Shown: positions 1 through 6,337 of the stretch, in pieces | How the letters are laid out: the number at the start of each line of letters is the position of its first letter | How positions within the stretch are numbered: position 1 is the first letter of the stretch | Assembly: GCA_903839905.1 (NCBI GenBank) | Contig: CAIMDX010000014.1 | Location: forward strand, 1-13,676 | DNA from: an uncultured bacterium | Lineage (GTDB): Bacteria; Patescibacteriota; Minisyncoccia; Minisyncoccales; JAQTVQ01 | Direction: 5' to 3' | DNA: 13,676 nucleotides | Program-made: the position numbers and the translations under genes | Notes under the pieces: generated by a model | Databases searched by the model: none | Seen by the model: only the letters and a program-made list of their open reading frames with translations | What the model was told of the DNA's origin: nothing

Positions 1-290
1 AGAAAAAATTGGTCGCGCGCAAATCAAAAAATGTAAAGAAAATTTTTTTGCTGGCTGGCGAGCGTTAGCGAGCGGCGGCGGGGCGAGTCAGTTGCTGTTT
101 CGTTCAAAAAAGGTTCGCGCAAAGTGCAAAATATCACCGCCTTCGCTTCGCCGTAGCGAAGCTTCGGCGTGACGAAGTCCGCCGAAACTTCGCGAAGGCG
201 AGCTTTATTTCTTTCAGTGCAATCAAGTTCGCTAGAGCTAAAAAGGCTTACATCGCGTTAAAAATAGTTCATCATTGCCGACTTATATCA
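1..290. other. Non-coding, repeat-rich upstream region
   Basis: I see no convincing gene here. The stretch has low-complexity GC-rich pieces, including a direct repeat of GCGAGC around GTTA near 58-75, and a large imperfect hairpin (138-200) described separately. A frame starting before the window stays open from position 2 to about 171, but its translation runs into the hairpin repeat and resembles no family I know. No clear promoter for the gene at 291 could be picked out. Confidence 0.5.
138..200. repeat. Large imperfect palindrome, CPR-type repeat
   Basis: The outer arms CGCCTTCGC (138-146) and GCGAAGGCG (192-200) are perfectly complementary. The interior holds a second CGCCG...CGGCG pairing around CGAAGCTTCG. 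The core GCCGTAGCGAAGCTTCGGCG resembles the element at 2964-2990 and the GCCGTAGC...GAAGGC palindromes scattered through many Parcubacteria genomes. It lies just upstream of the DUF4446-infB-rbfA genes. No T-tract follows, so a simple intrinsic terminator is unlikely. Confidence 0.55.
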
Positions 291-656
291 ATGTTTAATT
301 TTTCAAAGAAACAAACCAAACAAGTTCCAGAAAACCTAGAAGAGGCTTTGATGATTTTTAAGAATCTTGAGGAGGAAATAAAAAAACTTTCTGCCAGACT
401 GGAAAAATTTGAAAAAGCGGAACCTCGTTTTTTCCAAAAGATGGGATTGATTCGCTTTAACCCGTTCAAAGAAATGGGAGGCGACCAAAGTTTTTCCTTG
501 GCTTTATTAGATAAAGAAAACAGCGGTTTCATCCTCACTTCTTTAAGCGGTAGGCAGGGGAATAGAATATTTGCCAAGCCTTTGATCAAAGGAATTTCCA
601 GTTATCAGCTTTCCGAAGAAGAAAAGCAGGCGATAGAGCAGGCTAAAATTTTTTAA
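291..656 (+). CDS. DUF4446 family protein
   Basis: This is a 121-residue protein. Residues about 15-43 (leucine/glutamate/lysine-rich) form a likely coiled coil. They are followed by the DUF4446 signature: a 'RFNPFKEMGGDQSFSLALLD' block near residues 55-74, then 'SGFILTSLSGR' and a 'YQLSEEEKQAI' tail. The family is common in Firmicutes and CPR and has no established biochemical role. The N-terminal membrane helix found in many family members is missing, so this copy is probably cytoplasmic or was shortened. It precedes infB by 23 nt on the same strand, so cotranscription with the translation genes is plausible. No good Shine-Dalgarno sequence precedes the ATG. The family call is from recognised motifs; function is unknown. 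Confidence 0.85.
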   Translation: MFNFSKKQTKQVPENLEEALMIFKNLEEEIKKLSARLEKFEKAEPRFFQKMGLIRFNPFKEMGGDQSFSLALLDKENSGFILTSLSGRQGNRIFAKPLIKGISSYQLSEEEKQAIEQAKIF

Positions 657-679
657 GCGTTTAAAATCGCATACACTAA

Positions 680-2203
680 ATGGCTAAAATAAAAAAACCA
701 GCGAAAAATGAAAATATTATAGTCCGTCCGCCGGTAGTGGTGGTGATGGGCCATATTGACCATGGCAAAACTTCTTTATTAATGGCCATTAAAGATTTCG
801 GCACTTTGCGCCGTGAATCAGGAGGCATCACCCAGCATGTGGGCGCTTATCAGATAACGGTGCCAGCTAAAAATAAAAGCCAGGGAAATAGAAAGATTAC
901 TTTTATAGATACTCCGGGTCATGAATCTTTTTCAGCTATAAGGTCGCGCGGCGCGAAAGCGGCCGATTTTGCTATTTTAGTGATAGACGCCGCCGAGGGA
1001 ATCAAGCCGCAAACCAAAGAAGCGATCAAGCATGCCAAAGCAGCCGGGTTGCCGATCATTGTCGCGTTGAATAAAATAGACAAGCCAGATGCCAATCCCG
1101 AGAAGGTAAAGATGCAGTTAATGAAAGAAGAGGTTGTTGTTGAGTCCAACGGCGGACAAGTTCCGGCATTGGAAATTTCAGCCAAAACCGGGCAGGGAGT
1201 AGAAGATGTTTTGGAAATGATTTTATTGATGGCGGAAATGGCTAATATAGAAGCAGATATTTCTAAGCCGGTCAAAGGAGTTATTATTGAGTCTTACCAA
1301 GACTCAAAAAGAGGAGCGACAGCAACTTTGCTGGTCCAAGAAGGTAAGCTTGTTTTGGGCCAGGCTATTGGCACTGATTCGGCTGCCGGAAGAGTAAAAA
1401 TGTTGGAAAATTTTCTAGGCGAGCAGGTTAAAGAAGCCTTGCCCGGCGATCCCGTGGTTATTATCGGTTTTGAACAAATTCCCTGGGTGGGAGAACAAGT
1501 CAGCGCTTACAATAATCTGGAAGAAGCCCAAGCCAATATCAAAAAAGAAGAAGAAAAAACCGAATTTCAATCCGAAGCAATAACAGCCGGCAAAACAGTT
1601 TTGAATATTATTTTAAAAGTGGACTTCTTGGGATCGTTGGAAGCCATCAAAGAAATTTTGAAAACTTTGCCTCAAGAGAGAGTTATTTTAAGGATAGCCA
1701 AAGCCGAAGTGGGGGATGTTAACGAAACAGATATCAAGATGGCCAAAAATACCAAAGGCGCGATCATCGCTTTCAGGGTCAAAACCAACAAGATTGCCCA
1801 AGCAATGGCCGAAAGAGAAAAGGTCAGAGTCCACGAATTCCAAATAATTTACGAGCTTTCCCAAAAGCTTAGAGAGCTTATGGAAAAAGCTTTGGCTCCG
1901 GAATTAGTCAGGACCGATGTCGCCAAAATGAAAGTTCTTGTTATCTTTTTGACCGAAAAGAACCGTCAGATTATCGGCGGAAAGGTTATTGAAGGAGAAT
2001 TCAAAAAAGGTTTCCGCTTGGAGGTTTGGCGCAATGAGTTGAAGATCGGTCATGGCAGGATGCTAACCTTGCAGATAAATAAAAAAACAGTTGAGATGGC
2101 CAAGAAAGGCAGCGAGTGTGCCATTCAATACGAAAGCGATCTAAGGGTCCAGGAAGGAGATATGTTGGTGCTTTATAAAGAAGAGATGAGAAGAGGATTG
2201 TAA
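680..2203 (+). CDS. infB: Translation initiation factor IF-2
   Basis: This GTPase positions initiator fMet-tRNA on the 30S subunit and promotes subunit joining. The GTPase motifs are all present: G1 GHIDHGKT (residues 24-31), the GGITQHVGAY switch region (48-57), G3 DTPGH (77-81), G4 NKID (131-134) and G5 SAKTG (167-171). A beta-barrel domain II follows, then domain III with 'ILKVDFLGSLEAI' (about 311-323), and a C-terminal initiator-tRNA-binding domain with 'GEFKKGFRLEVWR'. At 507 residues it is short because the long N-terminal extension of typical bacterial IF-2 is missing; the G domain begins almost at the N-terminus. This is common in CPR bacteria and is not a truncation. The ATG at 680 is the only reasonable start before G1. 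rbfA follows after 71 nt, matching the common infB-rbfA order. Confidence 0.97.
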   Translation: MAKIKKPAKNENIIVRPPVVVVMGHIDHGKTSLLMAIKDFGTLRRESGGITQHVGAYQITVPAKNKSQGNRKITFIDTPGHESFSAIRSRGAKAADFAILVIDAAEGIKPQTKEAIKHAKAAGLPIIVALNKIDKPDANPEKVKMQLMKEEVVVESNGGQVPALEISAKTGQGVEDVLEMILLMAEMANIEADISKPVKGVIIESYQDSKRGATATLLVQEGKLVLGQAIGTDSAAGRVKMLENFLGEQVKEALPGDPVVIIGFEQIPWVGEQVSAYNNLEEAQANIKKEEEKTEFQSEAITAGKTVLNIILKVDFLGSLEAIKEILKTLPQERVILRIAKAEVGDVNETDIKMAKNTKGAIIAFRVKTNKIAQAMAEREKVRVHEFQIIYELSQKLRELMEKALAPELVRTDVAKMKVLVIFLTEKNRQIIGGKVIEGEFKKGFRLEVWRNELKIGHGRMLTLQINKKTVEMAKKGSECAIQYESDLRVQEGDMLVLYKEEMRRGL

Positions 2204-2274
2204 ACCATCAAAGATCAAAAGATTGAAGATTAAAAATTCGCTCGAAAACGAACGATCTAAAATTCGATATTCAA

Positions 2275-2643
2275 ATGTGGAGAGTTGAAAAAGTACAAAG
2301 TTTGATACAACAAGAGCTGGGAAAGATCCTTTTACGGGAAGGCGAGTTTCCGGTTGATGTTTTAGTAACGATAACCAGGGTATATGTGCCCTCCAATTTG
2401 GAAGTGGCCAATGTTTATATTTCGGTTTTGCCCGAGGAAAAAACCAGCGATGTTTTCCAATCCTTGAATCACAATATTTATAATCTTCAGCAATTTTTAA
2501 ATAAAAAATTGAGGATGAGGCCTGTTCCTAAAATACAGTTTTTCAGAGAGAAAAAAATAGCCGAAGCGTCCAGAGTAGAAGAGCTTTTGGCCGAGATTAA
2601 AGATCAAGACTCCAAAAAAGACGAGAGTTGTGATATAGAATAA
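2275..2643 (+). CDS. rbfA: Ribosome-binding factor A (30S maturation)
   Basis: This is a 122-residue single-KH-type protein that binds immature 30S subunits and helps process the 16S rRNA 5' end. The recognisable parts are the N-terminal 'RVEKVQSLIQQELGKIL' helix, the 'VTITRVYVPSNLEVANVYISVL' strand region with the usual family pattern, and 'KLRMRPVPKIQF' near residues 78-89. Length is normal for the family. The intergenic stretch behind infB (2204-2274) is A/T-rich and contains only a weak imperfect dyad (TCGCTCG-AAAA-CGAACGA), with no terminator, so the genes are probably cotranscribed. The acidic C-tail ends only 8 nt before a tRNA-Cys gene, so rbfA mRNA and the tRNA may share a transcript. 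Confidence 0.95.
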   Translation: MWRVEKVQSLIQQELGKILLREGEFPVDVLVTITRVYVPSNLEVANVYISVLPEEKTSDVFQSLNHNIYNLQQFLNKKLRMRPVPKIQFFREKKIAEASRVEELLAEIKDQDSKKDESCDIE

Positions 2644-2651
2644 ATTTATAA

Positions 2652-2722
2652 GGCCTGGTACCCAAGCAGCTAGGGGCCGCTCTGCAAAAGCGTTAACGCG
2701 GGTGCAAATCCCGCCCAGGCCT
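2652..2722 (+). tRNA. tRNA-Cys (anticodon GCA)
   Basis: A full cloverleaf can be folded in 71 nt. The acceptor is GGCCTGG/CCAGGCC (7 perfect pairs) and the D stem is CCC/GGG. The anticodon arm CCGCT-CTGCAAA-AGCGT has GCA at 2684-2686, the variable loop is TAAC, and the T stem is GCGGG/CCCGC (perfect). The discriminator is U73, the cysteine identity base, and CCA is not encoded. Oddities: the D loop has A18-G19 instead of G18-G19, the T loop reads TGCAAAT (G55 instead of U55), and the first anticodon-stem pair is C-U. The two changed tertiary positions, 18 and 55, normally pair with each other. It begins 8 nt after the rbfA stop codon. Confidence 0.88.
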
Positions 2723-2816
2723 CAAGTTAGTTAATAGTTTTCAGTTGTTAGTTTTTAGACGCAATCTAGGAACTAAAAGCTAGATACTAATAACTAATTT
2801 TGCAAAGCAAAATTGC
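2723..2816. other. Spacer between tRNA genes with inverted repeats
   Basis: This A/T-rich spacer contains an imperfect long-range inverted repeat (TTAGTTAATAGT near 2727 against ACTAATAACTAA near 2786). It also contains a perfect 8-bp hairpin AATTTTGC-AAA-GCAAAATT (2796-2814) ending 2 nt before tRNA-Leu. These could separate the tRNAs for processing. No ORF was seen. Confidence 0.5.
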
Positions 2817-2898
2817 GCCCTGGTGGTGGAATGGTATACACGAGAGACTTAAAATCTCTTGCTCTTAGAGCTTGTGGGTTCGACTCCCACCCTGGGCA
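2817..2898 (+). tRNA. tRNA-Leu (anticodon TAA)
   Basis: This is a class II tRNA of 82 nt. The anticodon arm is AGAGA-CTTAAAA-TCTCT with TAA at 2850-2852. A long variable arm has a GCTC/GAGC stem, the T arm is GTGGG-TTCGACT-CCCAC, and the D loop contains the usual GG. The discriminator is A73, as required for leucine. CCA is not encoded (ACA follows). The acceptor GCCCTGG/CCTGGGC is perfect except for a U-U mismatch at the fifth pair (2821 against 2893), which is unusual. It decodes UUA and, by wobble, UUG. Confidence 0.95.
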
Positions 2899-3210
2899 CA
2901 AAATTTTGAGATATGCTCAAAATAGTTGTCAGTTTGGCTAACGCCGTCCATTGTGTTTGCTTGCCCGCCGTAGCTTTAGCGAAGGCAGGGGGCAATGCGG
3001 TGATTTTTTTGGCGGGAAGCGAGAGGTTCGAGCTTCGTTGTAAAACTTCACAATAGTCATCGGTTCTAACCATATTTTGTGGGGAAAGAAAATTTTTAGT
3101 CATTGAAGTAGAACTTTTTTGTCGTTGTGATTTATGGTATAGATAAACCAAGTTCGTTCTTTAACATCTCACAAAGGTCGCAAAAACCTAATTAACCTAA
3201 CTACAAAAAT
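2899..3210. other. Non-coding stretch downstream of tRNA-Leu
   Basis: About 310 nt without a supported gene. It begins with a perfect 8-bp hairpin ATTTTGAG-ATATG-CTCAAAAT (2903-2923), close enough to the tRNA 3' end to affect processing or termination, though no strong T-tract follows. A CPR-type palindrome lies at 2964-2990. The antisense frame across this stretch is spurious because it reads through the tRNA and the palindrome. No clear promoter for the small ORF at 3211 could be fixed. Confidence 0.5.
2964..2990. repeat. CPR-type palindromic repeat (GCCGTAGC-TTTA-GCGAAGGC)
   Basis: An imperfect palindrome in which GCCGTAGC and GCGAAGGC are arms around TTTA, with two purine-purine mismatches, flanked by CCC/GGG. 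It matches an element I recall as very abundant in Parcubacteria intergenic DNA, whose chance translation ('AFAKATAG') appears in many spurious CPR proteins. A related core is at about 150-169. Confidence 0.65.
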
Positions 3211-3363
3211 ATGATAAAAGGAAACTTTCTCGGTGCAGCGATTGTTGCAATAATCTACACGATCTATATTTTATGGAATCCTCTTCCACCAACCTCACAA
3301 AAAGTATTATTAGTGATTCTTAACGCTTTAACTATTGTGTTGATGGCTTTTGCATTCAGATAG
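3211..3363 (+). CDS. Small two-helix membrane protein, hypothetical
   Basis: This is a 50-codon ORF with ATG at 3211 and TAG at 3361-3363. The product has two hydrophobic segments, roughly residues 6-22 (LGAAIVAIIYTIYILW) and 33-49 (VLLVILNALTIVLMAFA), joined by a short turn 'NPLPPTSQK', and ends in Arg. That hairpin arrangement and the A-rich run directly before the ATG, as seen before other genes in this window, support a real small membrane protein. There is no Shine-Dalgarno sequence and I recognise no family. It stands alone, with about 310 nt of non-coding DNA before it and a terminator about 120 nt after its stop. Confidence 0.55.
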   Translation: MIKGNFLGAAIVAIIYTIYILWNPLPPTSQKVLLVILNALTIVLMAFAFR

Positions 3364-3485
3364 AAAAAGAGAGATAAGAATTTACCGCCGGATATATTCT
3401 ATCTTTATCTGAACATTTATCGTTTTGGCCCATCCAAAATGGTAGTAGCGATGAAATAACGGCTTAATGCATCGTGCATAAATCC

Positions 3486-3510
3486 AAAGCTCCGAAAATC
3501 GGGGCTTTTT
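3486..3510 (+). terminator. Rho-independent terminator
   Basis: The stem AAGCTCCGA / TCGGGGCTT (9 pairs, one G-U) has an AAA loop and runs into TTTTT. It lies downstream of the small membrane ORF and upstream of the tandem envelope genes, so it probably ends transcription from the left part of the window. Confidence 0.75.
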
Positions 3511-3640
3511 GGTTGGGCTTCCCTAATTTCGTATGTAATCATATCGCAAGAAGTTTTTTATAGCGAATTGTAATGTTATCGGTTCTTTGGCGGCTTTACT
3601 GACATAAGAACAAATAAAAATAGTGCGGAATAATAAGCCG

Positions 3641-3657
3641 ATCATAAAATAAAAAAA
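3641..3657 (+). repeat. Direct repeat in leader of first tandem paralogue
   Basis: The 17-nt sequence ATCATAAAATAAAAAAA just before the ATG at 3660 recurs exactly at 4688-4704 before the ATG of the downstream paralogue. It shows that the duplication unit included upstream DNA, or that this A-rich sequence is a shared translation-start signal. Confidence 0.8.
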
Positions 3658-3659
3658 AT

Positions 3660-4676
3660 ATGGAAAACAACCAACAAGGATTCGCGATATCGCTAATAAT
3701 CCTGATTATCTCGGCGATTGTTTTAGCCGGCGTGGGCGTTTACGCTTATTCTGCTCAGAATGCCAAACAAAAAGCCGCGGCGGAGATGCAATCGTTACAA
3801 AACGAGCAGAATGCTGCTGTTCAGGGCAGTATCGTTAATTGGCAGATTTATCGTAGCGGTTTGTATGAAATAAAATATCCAAATGACTACCAAACATCCG
3901 GCGAGAATTTAAATTCGGCGGAGGTGAATTTTAGCAAAAAGGGGACCGGATCCGAGGCTGTTAGTTTTATAGCGAGGGGAGCGGATACTCTTGCGTTCCA
4001 GGGAGCGTGGGGCGTTGTTCCAGCTTCCGGAGCAGACCAACAAAAAATGATATCGTCGGAAAATATTAGTTTTAACGGTGTTGATTTTGAAAAACAATAT
4101 TGGGCAATAAGGGGGTCCGGTGATAACGAATGGCTTACAGCGATTGTTTATTACGCTTGCAACAGCCAGAAAAATTGTTTTTCATTAATGCAAGGGATTA
4201 CAGCCAAAGGTATAGCTTCGCCAATGAAGGATGGAAGGAATATTTATGGCAACGAGCTGACAGACCAAGATCAAATCCTGGCGCTGCTAGACGGAATTAA
4301 AAATTCCAAAGAAAAAGATGCGGCAATTTTTAACCAGATGGTTTCCACATTCAAGTTCGTTGATTCGCAAGCCGTTGTGACTAAAACCGAAATTTTGGCG
4401 CGCACGGCGCAGAACTTGGAAGGGCAGGCGGAAAAGGTGCAATTGGCGGACAGGACAATGTGCTTTTTTATGGGTGGTGCGACGGGGGTTAATGCAGAGA
4501 ATGAGCGGATGAATTATAATTGCGGTAATGCCAAATTATCAATGGTAATATATGGTGATTTAACGGAAGGCGATGTTTGGAAAGCTAATGTTTCCAGTAT
4601 CGAGCGCGACGCGGCGGGAAAAGCATGGAATGTATTGTCGGTCAAAGCAGTAGACATAGCCAAAGTTTGGCGGTAA
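3660..4676 (+). CDS. Membrane-anchored envelope protein, short paralogue
   Basis: This is a 338-residue protein of no firmly known function. An N-terminal hydrophobic helix (about residues 8-30, following 'NQQGFA') resembles prepilin-like or uncleaved anchors of CPR surface proteins. The +5 glutamate of true type IV pilins is missing. A polar alpha-helical stalk (about 31-55) leads to an extracytoplasmic domain starting 'NWQIYRSGLYEIKYPNDY' (60-77), the PsbP-like 'W..Y....Y.I.YP.D' opening common in CPR envelope proteins. That domain ends near 'STFKFVD'. The last 72 residues (267-338) have two cysteines and 'YGDLTEGDVWKANV' and closely match the end of the next gene. The two genes form a tandem duplication; this copy lacks an ~88-residue cysteine-rich segment present in the other. 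Confidence 0.85.
   Translation: MENNQQGFAISLIILIISAIVLAGVGVYAYSAQNAKQKAAAEMQSLQNEQNAAVQGSIVNWQIYRSGLYEIKYPNDYQTSGENLNSAEVNFSKKGTGSEAVSFIARGADTLAFQGAWGVVPASGADQQKMISSENISFNGVDFEKQYWAIRGSGDNEWLTAIVYYACNSQKNCFSLMQGITAKGIASPMKDGRNIYGNELTDQDQILALLDGIKNSKEKDAAIFNQMVSTFKFVDSQAVVTKTEILARTAQNLEGQAEKVQLADRTMCFFMGGATGVNAENERMNYNCGNAKLSMVIYGDLTEGDVWKANVSSIERDAAGKAWNVLSVKAVDIAKVWR
4554..4594 (+). repeat. 41-nt exact repeat within tandem paralogues
   Basis: Positions 4554-4594 are identical to 5751-5791, coding for the conserved 'GDLTEGDVWKANVS' stretch. The last ~30 nt of both genes are also nearly identical (one difference). The rest of the genes is far more diverged, which points to a recent duplication of this end or to gene conversion. 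Confidence 0.85.
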
Positions 4677-4687
4677 TTAAAAAAATA

Positions 4688-4704
4688 ATCATAAAATAAA
4701 AAAA
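4688..4704 (+). repeat. Direct repeat in leader of second tandem paralogue
   Basis: Exact second copy of the 17-nt A-rich sequence at 3641-3657, placed 2 nt before the ATG at 4707. Both copies keep the same position relative to the start codon. Confidence 0.8.
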
Positions 4705-4706
4705 TT

Positions 4707-5873
4707 ATGGAAAATGAACAAAAAGGATTCGCGGCGATATTGGCGGTTTTGATCGCGGTGCTGGCGCTGGCCAGCGTGGGCGCGTATTTTTATGTTACGC
4801 AAACGGCCAAACAAAAAACGCCGCCGCCGCAAACTTCAATGCAAGTATTAACAAGCGATACCGCCAATTGGCAAACCTACAGCAATAATGATTATGGGTT
4901 TGAGTTAAAATACCCGGTTGATATAAAATCCAATTTAAATTCTTTGGGTGGATCGTTAACCTTATCATCAACAAAATCCATTATTATCAATGTTTCAAAA
5001 GAATCCGATTCGGAAAATTGTTCTTTTTTGGCGAGAAATAATATAGAGAGCGATCTAAATGTGATTATAAATGGCATTAATTTTAGGAAAAGAGGGGGGA
5101 TATCTTATGCTGGCGGCAGCGATGGAAAAGGCCAAGACACATATTCGGTTGTCGATTATTCAACAACGAATGCTGGCAAATGCGTGACAGTTGCGTTTTC
5201 CGTCAATCAAGGCAAAGTGGAAATAATTCCAGACGGCGCGGCGGGTGATGGAAAATATGATATTAATAATGAGCCGGAAATAAAAATCCTTAACCAAATC
5301 ATTTCCACTTTTAAGTTTATCGATGTGCAAACTGCTGTAACTAAAACCGAAATTATAACTTATCAACCGCATCGCGATGGCGTGACACAGTACAAGACAA
5401 CAATTGACGGCGATTGTTACGAGGGATCCAATATGGCTAATCGGGTGGATGCTTATCGCTGTATTACCGGTAACGAAATATCTGATCCTTGTTTTGTTTT
5501 GCCAAACGAAAAATTATTAATCTGCGGTGTTGATATTGTTACGGGCAACGGCGGATTTTTATTACAACCCGCAAAGGCACTGCCAAAAGGCGAGCTTTGG
5601 AAAAATAATATCCAAGGTTGGGCAATACAGCTTCAACTTATCAGCGGAGAAATCTGTTCGTTTATGGGAGGCGCGACTGTGAGCAACTCTAAAAACGAGC
5701 GGCTTAATTACCAATGCGGCGACAGCAAAAATCCTTCAATGGCGATTTACGGTGATTTAACGGAAGGCGATGTTTGGAAAGCTAATGTTTCTAATGTTGA
5801 GTATGACGCGACAAAAAAAGAATGGAATGTAATATCCACCAAAGCAGTAGACATTGCCAAAGTTTGGCGGTAA
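4707..5873 (+). CDS. Membrane-anchored envelope protein, long paralogue with Cys-rich module
   Basis: This is a 388-residue paralogue of the preceding gene, 30 nt downstream. The order is 'NEQKGFA' plus a membrane helix (about 9-30), a Pro/Thr linker, then a PsbP-like extracytoplasmic domain opening 'NWQTYSNNDYGFELKYPVD' (54-72) and closing at 'STFKFID' (200-206). A C-terminal module (about 232-388) has cysteines at 237, 252, 262, 273, 317 and 337. The 'GDCYEGSN...DAYRC.TGNEISDPCF' part resembles a motif I recall from secreted actinobacterial proteins, and 'LPKGELWKNN' and 'LTEGDVWKAN' look like two versions of one repeat. Disulphide bonding outside the membrane is likely. Function is unknown; an envelope or adhesive role is inferred from the anchor and context. 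Confidence 0.85.
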   Translation: MENEQKGFAAILAVLIAVLALASVGAYFYVTQTAKQKTPPPQTSMQVLTSDTANWQTYSNNDYGFELKYPVDIKSNLNSLGGSLTLSSTKSIIINVSKESDSENCSFLARNNIESDLNVIINGINFRKRGGISYAGGSDGKGQDTYSVVDYSTTNAGKCVTVAFSVNQGKVEIIPDGAAGDGKYDINNEPEIKILNQIISTFKFIDVQTAVTKTEIITYQPHRDGVTQYKTTIDGDCYEGSNMANRVDAYRCITGNEISDPCFVLPNEKLLICGVDIVTGNGGFLLQPAKALPKGELWKNNIQGWAIQLQLISGEICSFMGGATVSNSKNERLNYQCGDSKNPSMAIYGDLTEGDVWKANVSNVEYDATKKEWNVISTKAVDIAKVWR

Positions 5874-5924
5874 CGGCATTAAGAAGGGTTAATTAATAGC
5901 ATTTAATAATTAATTTTTAAAACA

Positions 5925-6326
5925 ATGAAAAGTGAAACAAAAAAAAGCGGTTCTAACGCGGTCAATTTAGTAGTTTTGGGCGCGAGCCTTGCTGGTTTGG
6001 CGGCTTCGGCATTTTTTTTCTTTGGCCCGAAAGGGGAGAAGAATCAAAAGCACTCCAAGGCTTGGGCGATTAAGATGAAGGGAGATGTTATTGAAAAGAT
6101 TGAAGCGGCGGATAATATTAGCGAAGCCGTTTATCGGGAAATTATTGATTCCGTGGCGGTAGAATACAAGAAAGCGATGAAAGCCGGTAATGAAGAAATA
6201 AACGCGTTGGCGCGGGATATGAAAGAGCACTGGGAGGCGATTAGCTCTTCGGTGAAAGAAGTGAAGCGGGACGCGGTTAAAGACACGGCAAAAGTAGCTA
6301 AAGCGGCGAAAAGAAGGGAGCGATAA
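5925..6326 (+). CDS. YtxH-like membrane-anchored helical protein
   Basis: This is a 133-residue protein with one N-terminal membrane helix (about residues 12-33), then 'FFGPKGEKNQKHSKAWAIKMKGDV', the pattern of YtxH-like and similar CPR proteins in which a glycine-rich helix is followed by 'GPKG(K)'. The rest is a long charged amphipathic helix with a very basic C-tail (AKAAKRRER). Such proteins are linked to stress and envelope in Firmicutes, but no biochemical role is established. It follows the tandem envelope genes by 51 nt and precedes the YggT-family gene by 11 nt, so these are likely cotranscribed. Family assignment is tentative; the membrane-anchored helical architecture is clear. Confidence 0.75.
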   Translation: MKSETKKSGSNAVNLVVLGASLAGLAASAFFFFGPKGEKNQKHSKAWAIKMKGDVIEKIEAADNISEAVYREIIDSVAVEYKKAMKAGNEEINALARDMKEHWEAISSSVKEVKRDAVKDTAKVAKAAKRRER

Positions 6327-6337
6327 CCAATAAAAAT

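Larger units (their letters stand above)
3364..3659. other. Intergenic region with hairpins and a terminator
   Basis: No ORF is supported. The stretch contains three short perfect hairpins: TTTTGG-CCCAT-CCAAAA (3423-3439), ATGCA-TCG-TGCAT (3467-3479) and the intrinsic terminator at 3486-3510. The remaining ~150 nt before the gene at 3660 presumably hold its promoter, but no convincing -35/-10 pair was found. Confidence 0.5.

Noticed and set aside
2..171. Open frame entering from the window edge on +
   Set aside because: Its translation has no recognisable family and its end lies inside the palindromic repeat; composition is that of repeat DNA.
2849..3151. Antisense frame of 100 codons on the - strand
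   Set aside because: It reads through the tRNA-Leu gene and the CPR palindrome; 'PRVGVEPTS' and 'AFAKATAGK' are familiar chance translations of these elements.
3660..5873. Type IV pilins
   Set aside because: The N-termini have 'GFA' before a hydrophobic helix, but the +5 glutamate is absent, lengths exceed usual pilins, and no assembly genes are nearby.
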